A stretch of 64,000 nucleotides of DNA from an uncultured bacterium (GTDB lineage: Bacteria > Actinomycetota > Coriobacteriia > Coriobacteriales > Coriobacteriaceae): NCBI GenBank assembly GCA_905215505.1, contig CAJMPU010000009.1, positions 1-64,000 of the forward strand, written 5' to 3'. The notes under the pieces were generated by a model. The model had not been told where the DNA came from and searched no databases. It worked only from the letters and a program-made list of their open reading frames with translations. Made by a program: the position numbers and the translations under genes. Positions 9,457-17,387 of the stretch are shown in pieces (position 1 is the stretch's first letter; each line of letters opens with the position of its first letter).

Positions 9457-9497
9457 AAAGAGGGCAGCATAGACCTTTTGGTCATGCCACCCTCTTT
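9457..9497 (-). terminator. Rho-independent terminator of uppP
   Basis: AAAGAGGG-GCAT-GACC pairs with GGTC-ATGC-CCCTCTTT around TTTT. On the minus strand it is followed by a T-run. It lies 45 bases after the uppP stop. The apical part (GCATAGACC / GGTCATGC) repeats the tip of the ERIC-like copy 1. Confidence 0.75.
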
Positions 9498-9541
9498 GAA
9501 TGACAAGCTGTCGCTCTGGCCGCCGCGCAGCGTCGACTAAG

Positions 9542-10522
9542 TTAGAGGCCGAGCATGGGCTCCAGAACGAAGAAGTATGCGAGCACTACGATGCCCAGGA
9601 TGATGCGGTAAACACCGAAGCACTTAAAGTCGTGACGGCGGACGAAGCCCATGAGCCACTTGATGGCGATGAGCGAAACCACAAAGGCAACAACGCAGCC
9701 CACGCCCAAGATGGCGATCTCGTTGGTGCCGAACGTGCCGCCCTTGATGAAGTACTTGACCAGCTTGAGCGCACTCGCGCCAAACATGACAGGGATGGCC
9801 AGGAAGAACGTGAACTTAGACGCCACCGAGCGCGTGCAGCCCAAAAGCAGGCCGCCGATGATGGTAGAACCGGAGCGAGACGTACCAGGCACCAGCGAAA
9901 GCACCTGGAAGCAGCCGATACCCAGCGCAGTCTTCCAGCTGAGGTCCTCGAGCGTGGCGATGGAACCAAAGTCCAGATTCTCGTCATCGTCCTCATCCTC
10001 AGCGGTAGCCGTGGGGGGCGCCGCAAAGTGCGCACCGGCGGGACGTCCACCCGACACCACAGCACGCGAACCAAACGAACCGGCAACGGCCATTTCCTCG
10101 CGCTTGCTCGCGCGCCAGTTCTCGATCACGATAAACAGCACGCCGTACACAATGAGCGCCAGCGCCACGACGGGAGCGTTGTAGAAATGCTCCTCCATCC
10201 AGTCGTTGAGCGGCAGGCCGATCGCCGCCGCAGGAATGCAACCGAGCACAATCTTGCCCCACAGCACCCAGGTGTCGCGACGGCCCTCCTTGCCCTTGCT
10301 GGGCGAGAACGGATTGAGTTCATGGAAGAACAGCACGCAGACGGCCAGAATGGCGCCGAGCTGAATCACGACCAGGAACATATTCCAGAACGTCTCGCTC
10401 ACGTTCATCTTGACGAACTCGTCCACCAAGATCATGTGACCCGTCGACGAAACGGGCAGCCATTCGGTGATGCCCTCGACCAGGCCCATGAAGGCAGATT
10501 TTAGAAGCTCGATAATATCCAA
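9542..10522 (-). CDS. uppP: Undecaprenyl-diphosphatase UppP (BacA)
   Basis: Membrane phosphatase that recycles undecaprenyl pyrophosphate to the lipid carrier for peptidoglycan; overexpression gives bacitracin resistance. The family motifs are EGITEWLPVSSTGHM near the N-terminus and LVPGTSRSGSTIIGG in the second half. About 326 aa with an acidic insert (EDEDDDENLDF) in the cytoplasmic loop, longer than the usual 265-280. The start is read as TTG at 10522-10520, giving MDIIELLKSAF, because GAGGGGG lies just upstream; the annotated-style ATG 23 codons earlier lacks one. Confidence 0.9.
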   Translation of the reverse strand: MDIIELLKSAFMGLVEGITEWLPVSSTGHMILVDEFVKMNVSETFWNMFLVVIQLGAILAVCVLFFHELNPFSPSKGKEGRRDTWVLWGKIVLGCIPAAAIGLPLNDWMEEHFYNAPVVALALIVYGVLFIVIENWRASKREEMAVAGSFGSRAVVSGGRPAGAHFAAPPTATAEDEDDDENLDFGSIATLEDLSWKTALGIGCFQVLSLVPGTSRSGSTIIGGLLLGCTRSVASKFTFFLAIPVMFGASALKLVKYFIKGGTFGTNEIAILGVGCVVAFVVSLIAIKWLMGFVRRHDFKCFGVYRIILGIVVLAYFFVLEPMLGL

Positions 10523-10771
10523 AGGGACCCCCTCGTTAGACACCCGCCGGTAGATGTTCTGCGGACGATGCGGGCGATGTCCCATTATCAACCGTTGGCG
10601 GTGCGACCACGCCTACCCTTACCAAAAAACTCGCCCGTTCACAGAATTGCGAGCAGTTAAACCGAAATCCTTGGGTATAACTGCAACAAGATAAAGTGTC
10701 CGGCGGCCAACGCGCCCGCGCCCGCCCGATGCACGAGCCCCGCGCCCGTGCGATAGACCAAGGAGGAAACC

Positions 10772-11209
10772 ATGAACGAGGGCTACACCAAGGTATTTGT
10801 TTCACTCGACGGTACTGAGCAGCAGGATTTTGTGCTCGCACGCGCCATCAAGGTCGCCGCGAACAACGGCGCCAAGCTGATTATCGGCCACGTTATCGAT
10901 TCCACGGCGCTCGAGAGCGCCGGTTCCTATCCGGTCGATCTGGTCAACGGCCTAGAGGAGGCATTTAAGAACTCCATCGCCAAGCAGCTCGAAGAGGCCA
11001 AGGCCAATCCCGACATTCCCGAGGTCGAAGTCATGATTCGCGCCGGCCGCATTCGCGAGACGCTCAAGGACGAGATGCTCGACGTGGTTAAGCCCGACCT
11101 GGTGCTCTGCGGCGCCCGCGGCCTGTCCTCGATCAAGTATGCGCTGCTGGGTTCAATTTCGACGTTCCTGCTGCGCAACACCGACTGCGACATTTTGGTC
11201 GTGAAGTAG
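10772..11209 (+). CDS. Universal stress protein, UspA family
   Basis: Small cytoplasmic protein of 145 aa with the alpha/beta Usp fold. The N-terminal VFVSLDGTEQQDFVLARAI and the C-terminal nucleotide-binding loop GARGLSSIKYALLGSISTFLL are visible; the latter corresponds to the G-x2-G-x9-G(S/T) motif of ATP-binding members. A CAAGGAGGAAACC ribosome site precedes the ATG. It is monocistronic and divergent from uppP. The precise stress role is not deducible. Confidence 0.87.
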   Translation: MNEGYTKVFVSLDGTEQQDFVLARAIKVAANNGAKLIIGHVIDSTALESAGSYPVDLVNGLEEAFKNSIAKQLEEAKANPDIPEVEVMIRAGRIRETLKDEMLDVVKPDLVLCGARGLSSIKYALLGSISTFLLRNTDCDILVVK

Positions 11210-11222
11210 CGTTGCTCCCACC

Positions 11223-11315
11223 GGCCGCGGGGCCTGCGGGGTTTCCACGGGCACGTCCTCGCCGCGTTGCGGCTGCGGGATGTGCCCTTAGGAAACCCCT
11301 CCCGGCCTCGCGGCC
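11223..11315. repeat. Long GC-rich imperfect palindrome
   Basis: Nested arms pair over 93 bases: GGCCGCGGGGCC / GGCCTCGCGGCC outside, then GGGGTTTCC / GGAAACCCC and GGGCAC / GTGCCC. It lies 13 bases after the stress protein stop and has no T-run, so it looks more like a repeat element than a terminator. Confidence 0.55.
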
Positions 11316-11356
11316 TTCGCAGCCTTACTTCAGCGAGTTGGCTGATGGAAAAATGG

Positions 11357-11387
11357 CGTGCCGCCCTGGTTGGGGCGGCACGTTTTG
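11357..11387 (+). terminator. Rho-independent terminator
   Basis: CGTGCCGCC pairs with GGCGGCACG, followed by TTTTGTTT on the plus strand. It ends the universal stress protein transcript, which would include the palindrome at 11223-11315. Confidence 0.75.
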
Positions 11388-11438
11388 TTTGGGCTGCACG
11401 TTTTTGTTTTGGGAGATCCATTTGAGCCTCATAGTTAT

Positions 11439-11497
11439 GTTCACGTTCGGGAACATAGCGCCAGTTGCCTTAGCTAAGTTCACGTTCGGGAACATAG
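11439..11497. repeat. Two direct copies of a 20-bp motif
   Basis: GTTCACGTTCGGGAACATAG occurs at 11439-11458 and 11478-11497, 39 bases apart. Each copy contains an inverted GTTC / GAAC pair. They lie between a terminator and the kinase stop codon. The function is unknown. Confidence 0.6.
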
Positions 11498-11522
11498 CCG
11501 TCCGCAGCGCAAGACGGCCCGG

Positions 11523-12566
11523 CTACTCAAAGTATTGGAACTTGTTCGTTGAGAAGGAAAACGTTACGACAAAGCCTTCTCCGGAGTCGGATGCCGCGGT
11601 GACGTCGATGCCCATCTTGGAGCACAGGCGCGCCACCAGGTAGAGGCCGATGCCCGTTGCGCGCTTGGTGGTGCGGCCGTTGTCGCCGGTAAAACCCTTC
11701 TCGAACACGCGCGGCAGGTCGGCCGCGCTCACGCCGCAGCCGTTGTCCGCGACGGTAAGCTCGATGCGTTCGCTCGCCAGGCCCTCGTCCAGCAACGCGC
11801 CCGAAAACACGATCTTCGCGCCGTCCTCGCGCGCATATTTGATGCTGTTCTGAATAAGCTGGCCTAGAATAAACTCGAGCCACTTCTCGTCGGTAAAGAC
11901 CTCAAAGTCGAGGTTCTCGCACACCGGAGCCACGTGCGCCGCAATGAGCTCGCGCGCGTTGGCTTTAATCGCGCCCGTCACCAAGGTCTTGAGATCCCAA
12001 CGGCGAATCAGGTAGTCGCGCTCCACGACTTCCGAGCGCGCGTAGTACAGCGCCTGGTCGATATAGCGCTCCACGCGAGCCAGCTCGCGACCCAGGTCAT
12101 CCACACGCGACAGGTCGTCTTCGCTGCCATCCAGGTTTTCCAAAATCAGATGGGCCGCCGCCAGGGGCAGCTTGGCCTCGTGGACCCAGCTCTCGATATA
12201 GTCGCGATAGTCATCGGTCTGACGCCGGCCTTCGGCAACCTCGTCGCATGCCGCCTTGCCCACCCGGCGCAAGACCTCGTACTCGAGCTCGCCCTCGGCA
12301 TAGGTCGGGCATTGCACCATCTCCTGCACCCATGCGGGACTCTCGAGCTCCTCTGCCGCGCGCTCCAACTGACGCAGAAAACGGCGACGGCGAGCGTACT
12401 CGATCACGATGCCGAGCATACCGAAGATAAAGGACACGCCAACCGCCACGACCACGATAGAAACGGGTGCGCCGGCGACCGTCAGCACAAAGCAGCTCAG
12501 CAGCACGCCGCACGTCCACACGGCGACGGGAAGCAGTGCATCTTTAAAGAACTTGCCAAACGACAT
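11523..12566 (-). CDS. Sensor histidine kinase, BceS-like intramembrane sensor
   Basis: Membrane kinase that phosphorylates the response regulator encoded immediately upstream. The 347-aa protein has two N-terminal membrane helices (about residues 10-30 and 35-55) with almost no external loop, as in intramembrane-sensing kinases. The phospho-acceptor region reads IESWVHEAKLPLAAAHLIL, the BceS form of the H-box. The ATPase has TVADNGCGVS and RATGIGLYLVARL. In Firmicutes such kinases sense peptide antibiotics through an adjacent BceAB exporter; no such exporter is near. It starts 9 bases after the regulator stops. Confidence 0.88.
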   Translation of the reverse strand: MSFGKFFKDALLPVAVWTCGVLLSCFVLTVAGAPVSIVVVAVGVSFIFGMLGIVIEYARRRRFLRQLERAAEELESPAWVQEMVQCPTYAEGELEYEVLRRVGKAACDEVAEGRRQTDDYRDYIESWVHEAKLPLAAAHLILENLDGSEDDLSRVDDLGRELARVERYIDQALYYARSEVVERDYLIRRWDLKTLVTGAIKANARELIAAHVAPVCENLDFEVFTDEKWLEFILGQLIQNSIKYAREDGAKIVFSGALLDEGLASERIELTVADNGCGVSAADLPRVFEKGFTGDNGRTTKRATGIGLYLVARLCSKMGIDVTAASDSGEGFVVTFSFSTNKFQYFE

Positions 12567-12575
12567 AGCCGGCCC

Positions 12576-13247
12576 CTAGACCGAATAGCCTTGGCCGCGA
12601 TGCGTGGTCAAATACCCCTTGATGCCGATTTTTTCGAGCGTGGTGCGCAGGCGGTTGATGTTGACGGTGAGCGTATTGTCGTCCACGAAGGCGTCGGAGT
12701 CCCACAGGTCCTGCATGATGGCCGAGCGCGAAACGATCTTGCCCGCGCGGCTCAGAAGCAGCGAGAGGATACGCAGCTCGTTTTTGGTGAGCTCGGTGCT
12801 AGTGCCGGTTTGCGTGTTGGTGACCATGGAGCGGGCGAGGTCGAGCTCCAGCCCCTTGTGGACGAGCGTGCTGCGCTCGCCCGCCGCCGCGGTGCGACGC
12901 AGCAAGGCATTGATGCGCGCCACGAGCACGCGTGCGCTATAGGGCTTGGGAACGAAGTCGTCCGCGCCGAGCGTCATGGCCATGACCTCGTCGATCTCGG
13001 TCGTGCGCGACGTGAGGACGATGATGGGAACCTCGGATTCGTGGCGGACTTCGTGGCAGATATGCTGGCCGTCTTTGACGGGAAGCGTCAGGTCGAGCAG
13101 TACCAAGTCGGGTGCAGCGGCCAGGATGTCACGCGAGACATGCTCGAACGACTCGCAGGCCTCGACCTCAAAACCGGCACGGGCAAGGATATCGGCAAGC
13201 TCACGACGAATGGGCTCGTCGTCCTCAACGATATAGATTAGCGCCAT
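12576..13247 (-). CDS. OmpR/PhoB-family response regulator
   Basis: DNA-binding response regulator of 223 aa. The receiver domain starts MALIYIVEDDEPIR; the phospho-acceptor Asp is in PDLVLLDLTLP and the conserved Lys in DDFVPKPYSARVL. The C-terminal winged helix has TELTKNELRILSLL and VDDNTLTVNINRLR. The start is supported by a GAGGGGAG site; the longer frame is rejected. First gene of a two-gene operon with the BceS-like kinase. The gap 13248-13426 holds its promoter region and no gene. Confidence 0.9.
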   Translation of the reverse strand: MALIYIVEDDEPIRRELADILARAGFEVEACESFEHVSRDILAAAPDLVLLDLTLPVKDGQHICHEVRHESEVPIIVLTSRTTEIDEVMAMTLGADDFVPKPYSARVLVARINALLRRTAAAGERSTLVHKGLELDLARSMVTNTQTGTSTELTKNELRILSLLLSRAGKIVSRSAIMQDLWDSDAFVDDNTLTVNINRLRTTLEKIGIKGYLTTHRGQGYSV

Positions 13248-13426
13248 GGATTCCGCTCCCCTCTTGATTGTCTTGCCACCATTATGGCTGCGAAACTGCA
13301 GGTGCGCGCCACGCACGTCGCCAAGGTGACAGAATTGTTCGCGAGCGGGGGCGTTTTGTCCGCCTCGCACTCGCAGCGGTGGCGGGAACCAAAATGATTC
13401 TTTAATCCCCGTCCCAGAATAATCAT

Positions 13427-14134
13427 TTAGCGGCGGGCACGGAGCTTTTCGTAGCCATCGGCGAAGAAGGCGACCGTGGCGGCGTCGGCCTCGGCGGCGT
13501 CCGTCTCGGTTGCGGGGACCACGCCGTGCTCGTCGCTCACCAGGAACAGCGCGCCCTTAAGCTGCGCGGGAATATCTACGCGCGTGACCGGGATGCCCTT
13601 GGTCTGGGCCAGCTGCTCGATGAGCGTCGCCGTGCCGCACAGGCACTCGTCCGCCGGCGCCACAAAGGCGAGTTCGCCGTTGTTGACGGCGGCGAGCAGC
13701 TCGGGCGCCACGCCGGTCTCGTCGGCTTCGGAGCGGGCCTCGGCGGAGCGGGCACGCAGCGCCTTGGCCGACGTATCGGCGAGCGGCTCGTACTCCCCCA
13801 CTGTCATGGCGGCGTTGCCGTTGATGTCGATCACCAGCATGAGCACACCGTCGTGTGCGGTGTAATCGCCCTCGGCTAGTGACCACTCAACGTGCTGTTT
13901 GGCCCAGCTGAGCATGTTATGGGTAAGCGGCTCGCCCTGCACCAAGCGCTCGGACAGCGCGCGAATGTGACGGTTGAGCATGGGCACCTTTTTGTTGGAC
14001 ATGCGCCAACGGCAGATAAGCGCGGGCTTGTCGAGCGTAAACTTCTCGACCGCCTCCTGATTGGCGCAAAAGTCCTCGTACGCACGCTGGTCCTCGGCAT
14101 TGCCAAACAGCTCTGCATCATCAATCTGGGGCAT
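13427..14134 (-). CDS. Conserved-looking hypothetical protein
   Basis: Cytoplasmic protein of 235 aa with no signal peptide or membrane segment. It begins MPQIDDAELFGNAEDQRAYE and has an Ala/Glu-rich stretch (residues about 135-160) linking two halves. I do not recognise the family. An AAAGG site supports this start; an ATG eight codons upstream at 14158 is also possible, with GAGG before it and a TATAAG hexamer close by. It has strong coding character and no shadow gene competes. A terminator-type hairpin lies just upstream. Confidence 0.75.
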   Translation of the reverse strand: MPQIDDAELFGNAEDQRAYEDFCANQEAVEKFTLDKPALICRWRMSNKKVPMLNRHIRALSERLVQGEPLTHNMLSWAKQHVEWSLAEGDYTAHDGVLMLVIDINGNAAMTVGEYEPLADTSAKALRARSAEARSEADETGVAPELLAAVNNGELAFVAPADECLCGTATLIEQLAQTKGIPVTRVDIPAQLKGALFLVSDEHGVVPATETDAAEADAATVAFFADGYEKLRARR

Positions 14135-14175
14135 GGTTGTACCTTTCGTGTTAGTCATTCCGTCCTCTTATACCA

Positions 14176-14210
14176 AAAAGACGGCCCTCCAAACGGAGCG
14201 ACCGTCTTTT
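14176..14210. terminator. Hairpin with A/T-rich ends
   Basis: AAAAGACGG pairs with CCGTCTTTT; inside, CTCC pairs with GGAG. It lies in the gap between purH (which ends at 14409) and the hypothetical gene, both on the minus strand, and probably ends the purH transcript. Confidence 0.65.
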
Positions 14211-14279
14211 GCAGAGATTATTTTAGAAGCGAGGCGGTCCAAGGGACGAGATAACATCCCATCCTCCCCAGTCAACCTA

Positions 14280-14395
14280 ACAGGTCGGCGAGGGTTGCCC
14301 AGGTGCCGCAGATTGCCGTGAAAGAGGAGCGACGCGTACTTGGGTACGCGAGCGACGAATGAGCGGCAAGGTGCGGTGGTTGGGCAAGCCGCAGC
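14280..14395. repeat. ERIC-like palindromic repeat, copy 2
   Basis: This 116-base element is the same length as 41629-41744 and nearly identical to it, and is related to 6302-6412. Nested helices are GGTTGCCCA / TGGGCAAGCC, CCGCA / TGCGG, TTGCCG / CGGCAA and GCGTAC / GTACGC at the tip. It lies 13 bases beyond the purH stop codon. Confidence 0.85.
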
Positions 14396-14408
14396 GCCAC
14401 CTCCCTAC

Positions 14409-16016
14409 TTAATGGCGGAAGTGGCGGGCACCCGTGAAAACCATCGCAATATTGTGCTCGTTGCAGGCCTGGATGCTCTCGTCGTCGCGCTTGGAGCCAC
14501 CGGGCTGGATGATGCAGGTCACGCCGTGTGCGGCAAGCACGTCGACGTTGTCGCGGAACGGGAAGAACGCGTCACTTGCGCAGGCAAAGCCGCCCTTCTC
14601 CACGCCTTCGCGCTCGCAAAAGTCCTCGGCGCGTTCGCAGGCGAGCAGTGCGGAGTCAACGCGGTTGGGCTGACCCGGGCCCATGCCAATGCCGGCCTTG
14701 CCCTTGGAGACCAGGATGGCGTTGGACTTAACGCCCTTGCAGACCTTCCAGGCAAACTCGAGCTCGGCCATCTCAGCGTCGGTGGGCTTGCGGTCGGTGG
14801 GGAACGTAAAGGTCGCGGGATCCTCGGTCACGTGGTCGACCTCCTGCACCAGCATGCCGCCGTCGATGGAGCGCAGCTCCACCTGGGCACCGTGGTCCAC
14901 GCCGCCGGTAGCCAGCACGCGCAGGTTGGGGCGCTTGGCCATGCGCTCGAGCGCCCCATCGGTGTAGCTCGGGGCGATGATGACCTCGACGAACTGCTTG
15001 TTCTGGTCGGCGAAGTGCTCAACCAGCTCAAAGGGAACCTCGCGGTTGCAGGCGATGATGCCGCCGAAGGCGCTCTTGGGATCGCAGGCGAAAGCGCGGT
15101 CGTAGGCGGCCGTGATGTCCTCGGCAACGGCGGAACCGCAGGGGTTCTGATGCTTGAGGATCACGCAGGCCGGCTCGTCGAACTCGCGGACCAGGTTCCA
15201 AGCGGCGTCGGCATCCAGATAGTTGTTGTAGCTGAGCGGCTTGCCCTGGATCTGCTCGGAGCCCACGAGCGGGAACTGCGAGCTCGCGGTGTTCTCGCAG
15301 CCCTCGGCAAAACGATAGACCGTGGCCTTCTGCTGTGGGTTCTCGCCATAGCGCAGGTCGTCGACCTTTTCCAGCGAAATCTCGAGCTTGGCAGAGGTGT
15401 CCGCCACGTCGCTTGCCTGGGCGGCAAGCCAACGGGAGATAGCCGTATCGTAGGCGGCGGTAGTCTGGTAGACCTTCACCTGCAGGCGACGACGGGTGGC
15501 AAGCGTGGTGCAGCCGCCGGTCTCGCGCATCTCGGCAAGGACAGCGTCGTAGTCGGCCGGGTCAGAGATGACGGTAACGCTCGCAGCGTTCTTAGCGGCG
15601 GAGCGCAGCATGGAGGGACCGCCAATGTCGATGTGCTCGATGGCGTCCGCAAAGGTGACCTCGGGGTTGGCGACGGTCTTCTCGAACTCGTACAGGTTGA
15701 CGACGACCAGGTCGATCAGCTTAATGCCGTGCTGGGCGGCCTCCTGCATGTGCTGCTCGGAATCGCGGCGGGCCAGCAGCGCGCCGTGAACCTTGGGGTG
15801 TAGGGTCTTAACGCGGCCGTCCATCATCTCGGGATAGCCCGTGAACTCCTCGATGGGGGTTACGGGAACGCCCGCGTCCTCGATGGCACGAGCCGTGCCG
15901 CCCGTAGAGATGATCTCGACGCCAAAGTCATCAACCAGCGTCCGTGCGAAATCGACGACACCCGTCTTATCGGTAACCGAGATCAACGCGCGTGCGATCT
16001 TCACATCAGATCCCAT
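14409..16016 (-). CDS. purH: Bifunctional AICAR transformylase / IMP cyclohydrolase
   Basis: Catalyses the last two steps of purine synthesis, formylating AICAR with 10-formyl-tetrahydrofolate and closing the ring to IMP. The 535-aa length is typical. Residues 1-200 are the MGS-like cyclohydrolase domain (ISVTDKTGVVDFARTLV, STGGTARAIEDAG). The transformylase part has SYNNYLDADAAW, the catalytic KHQNPCGSA and the C-terminal SDAFFPFRDNVD. GGAGGACTGC precedes the ATG. It stands apart from other pur genes. Confidence 0.96.
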   Translation of the reverse strand: MGSDVKIARALISVTDKTGVVDFARTLVDDFGVEIISTGGTARAIEDAGVPVTPIEEFTGYPEMMDGRVKTLHPKVHGALLARRDSEQHMQEAAQHGIKLIDLVVVNLYEFEKTVANPEVTFADAIEHIDIGGPSMLRSAAKNAASVTVISDPADYDAVLAEMRETGGCTTLATRRRLQVKVYQTTAAYDTAISRWLAAQASDVADTSAKLEISLEKVDDLRYGENPQQKATVYRFAEGCENTASSQFPLVGSEQIQGKPLSYNNYLDADAAWNLVREFDEPACVILKHQNPCGSAVAEDITAAYDRAFACDPKSAFGGIIACNREVPFELVEHFADQNKQFVEVIIAPSYTDGALERMAKRPNLRVLATGGVDHGAQVELRSIDGGMLVQEVDHVTEDPATFTFPTDRKPTDAEMAELEFAWKVCKGVKSNAILVSKGKAGIGMGPGQPNRVDSALLACERAEDFCEREGVEKGGFACASDAFFPFRDNVDVLAAHGVTCIIQPGGSKRDDESIQACNEHNIAMVFTGARHFRH

Positions 16017-16293
16017 GCAGTCCTCCTGTCTGGTACGCCGCCGTGCTCTGTGAGTCGGTGATACGTCGATCTGCAGCGCTCGCGCAGCGGCATTGAAAAT
16101 ACTGATTCAATGTAGCGCATCGAGCGCATCGATGCACCCCGCAACGGGCGCATGTGCAGAAAAAGTTTGCGCGCGGAGGGGATGGGCACGGCACCGGGCA
16201 CGGTGAGTTCATGGAACACAGGGGCACCATAATTAGATGCCAATAGCGTGGTAGAACTGTGCTCGATATGCATCCGCAAAAGAAAGAGGCACC

Positions 16294-16935
16294 ATGGTCT
16301 CGCGGGTTCTCTACCGACCGTTTGATACCGAAGACTTCGACGCCATCGCGCTGATTCTGCAGCAGCTTTGGCATAACAATTCGGATAACGATGAGTACAA
16401 CCGCCTTGAGGCCGCGTGCGACCTCGCCTATTGCCTTTCGTCATCGACGTTTTCGCAGGTTGCGGTGATTGACGGCGAGGCGCGCGGCATTGCGCTTGCA
16501 CGCGCAGGACAGAGCTCCGGCGTCACCGTTAAGGAACATTGGATGGATACCGAACGCGCGCTGCTATCGCAGATGCGTGAGCTGGAGCCTGATGCCTGCG
16601 CCGAGTATCTCTCGTTTGTGCGTGCAACCATCCGAACCAACAACCGCCTGCTCGAGAGCAGCCCGTTGCCGCACGACAACGAAGTCACGCTGCTCGCCGT
16701 CGATCCCGATGTCCACGGCCTGGGTGTAGGCTCAGTGTTGCTCGATGCCGCGGTCTCGTACCTGTCCTCGCGCGGGGCGACAAGGGCGCACCTGTACACC
16801 GACTCCAACTGCTCGTGGAAGTTCTACGAGTTGCACGGCTTTAAGCGCACGGCCACGCACCGCGCCAACCGCGAAGAGCGTCGTCACGACATGCCGCGCG
16901 AAAGCTTTCTCTACGAACTCGACCTAACAGCCTAG
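16294..16935 (+). CDS. GNAT-family N-acetyltransferase
   Basis: Acetyl-CoA-dependent acetyltransferase of 213 aa. The CoA-binding motif A is VTLLAVDPDVHGLGVGSVLLDAAV (residues about 130-153) and motif B is LYTDSNCSWKFYELHGFKR. The N-terminal half binds the acceptor, which cannot be predicted. A GAAAGAGGCACC ribosome site supports the start. It is divergent from purH. The gap 16017-16293 contains no gene. Confidence 0.85.
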   Translation: MVSRVLYRPFDTEDFDAIALILQQLWHNNSDNDEYNRLEAACDLAYCLSSSTFSQVAVIDGEARGIALARAGQSSGVTVKEHWMDTERALLSQMRELEPDACAEYLSFVRATIRTNNRLLESSPLPHDNEVTLLAVDPDVHGLGVGSVLLDAAVSYLSSRGATRAHLYTDSNCSWKFYELHGFKRTATHRANREERRHDMPRESFLYELDLTA

Positions 16936-16951
16936 CCCAAGCAGCCACACC

Positions 16952-17021
16952 TAGTCATTTAAGAACGTCCCCAATGACTGATCCCCAACAACTAGTCATT
17001 TAAGTCTGTCCCCAATGAGTG
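16952..17021. repeat. Two REP-like hairpins in tandem
   Basis: AGTCATT-TAAGAACGTCCCC-AATGACT at 16953-16979 is followed by CTAGTCATTTAAGTCTGTCCCC and AATGAGT ending at 17021. The reverse complements carry GGGGACGTTCTTA and GGGGACAGACTTA. The same element occurs at 40674-40705. Confidence 0.75.
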
Positions 17022-17064
17022 GCCTAGGGGGTTTGTAGATAGCCGTGGTCAAAATACATCAAAT

Positions 17065-17151
17065 ATGAGTACTGTTACCTTTTTAGTAGCAGCGATTCGG
17101 GGCATTTTTGATGCTTATAGGCATGACGACCAGCTGCACGAGCTGACGTAA
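17065..17151 (+). CDS. Possible 28-aa micro-ORF in the inverted-repeat element
   Basis: Reads MSTVTFLVAAIRGIFDAYRH and ends QLHELT before a TAA. Its first four codons and upstream bases are shared with the converging micro-ORF. No clear ribosome site is present. It is listed because of the symmetry; translation is unproven. Confidence 0.25.
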   Translation: MSTVTFLVAAIRGIFDAYRHDDQLHELT

Positions 17152-17170
17152 CTCCCCAAATGTTCAATAA

Positions 17171-17211
17171 AATGGGCTCCTAACGAGGAGTACTCTCATT
17201 AGGAGCCCATT
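17171..17211. terminator. Bidirectional hairpin inside the element
   Basis: AATGGGCTCCTAA pairs with TTAGGAGCCCATT, a 13-bp perfect stem. It lies between the two converging micro-ORFs and could terminate transcription from either side. Confidence 0.65.
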
Positions 17212-17212
17212 A

Positions 17213-17254
17213 TTATGTGTAAACATATGTGACCAACGCAGCAACAGTACTCAT
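17213..17254 (-). CDS. Possible 13-aa micro-ORF in the inverted-repeat element
   Basis: Reads MSTVAALVTYVYT and stops just before the central hairpin. It shares ATGAGTACTGTT and the preceding CAAAT with the plus-strand micro-ORF. Translation is unproven. Confidence 0.25.
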   Translation of the reverse strand: MSTVAALVTYVYT

Positions 17255-17387
17255 ATTTGGTATTTTTTGTCCACTGCCCCTTGTGCGAAGGTCCTCAGCG
17301 GAAAGTTTGACCCGTTTCGATGCACAAAAATGGGATGAATCTTCCCTGGCAACCGCCCAGAAAGATCCACCCCAAAGCAAGCGCTCG

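Larger units (their letters stand above)
17044..17278. mobile_element. MITE-like inverted-repeat element
   Basis: The outer 33 or so bases at each end are inverted copies of each other; CAAATATGAGTACTGTT at 17060-17076 is perfectly inverted at 17243-17259, and GTGG(T/A)CAAAA lies outside it on both sides. A terminator hairpin sits inside and each arm begins a tiny reading frame starting MSTV. There is no transposase. I see no clear target-site duplication, so mobility is inferred only from structure. Confidence 0.5.

Noticed and set aside
14280..14395. Riboswitch of purH
   Set aside because: The element lies after the purH stop codon, not in a leader, and occurs behind unrelated genes.
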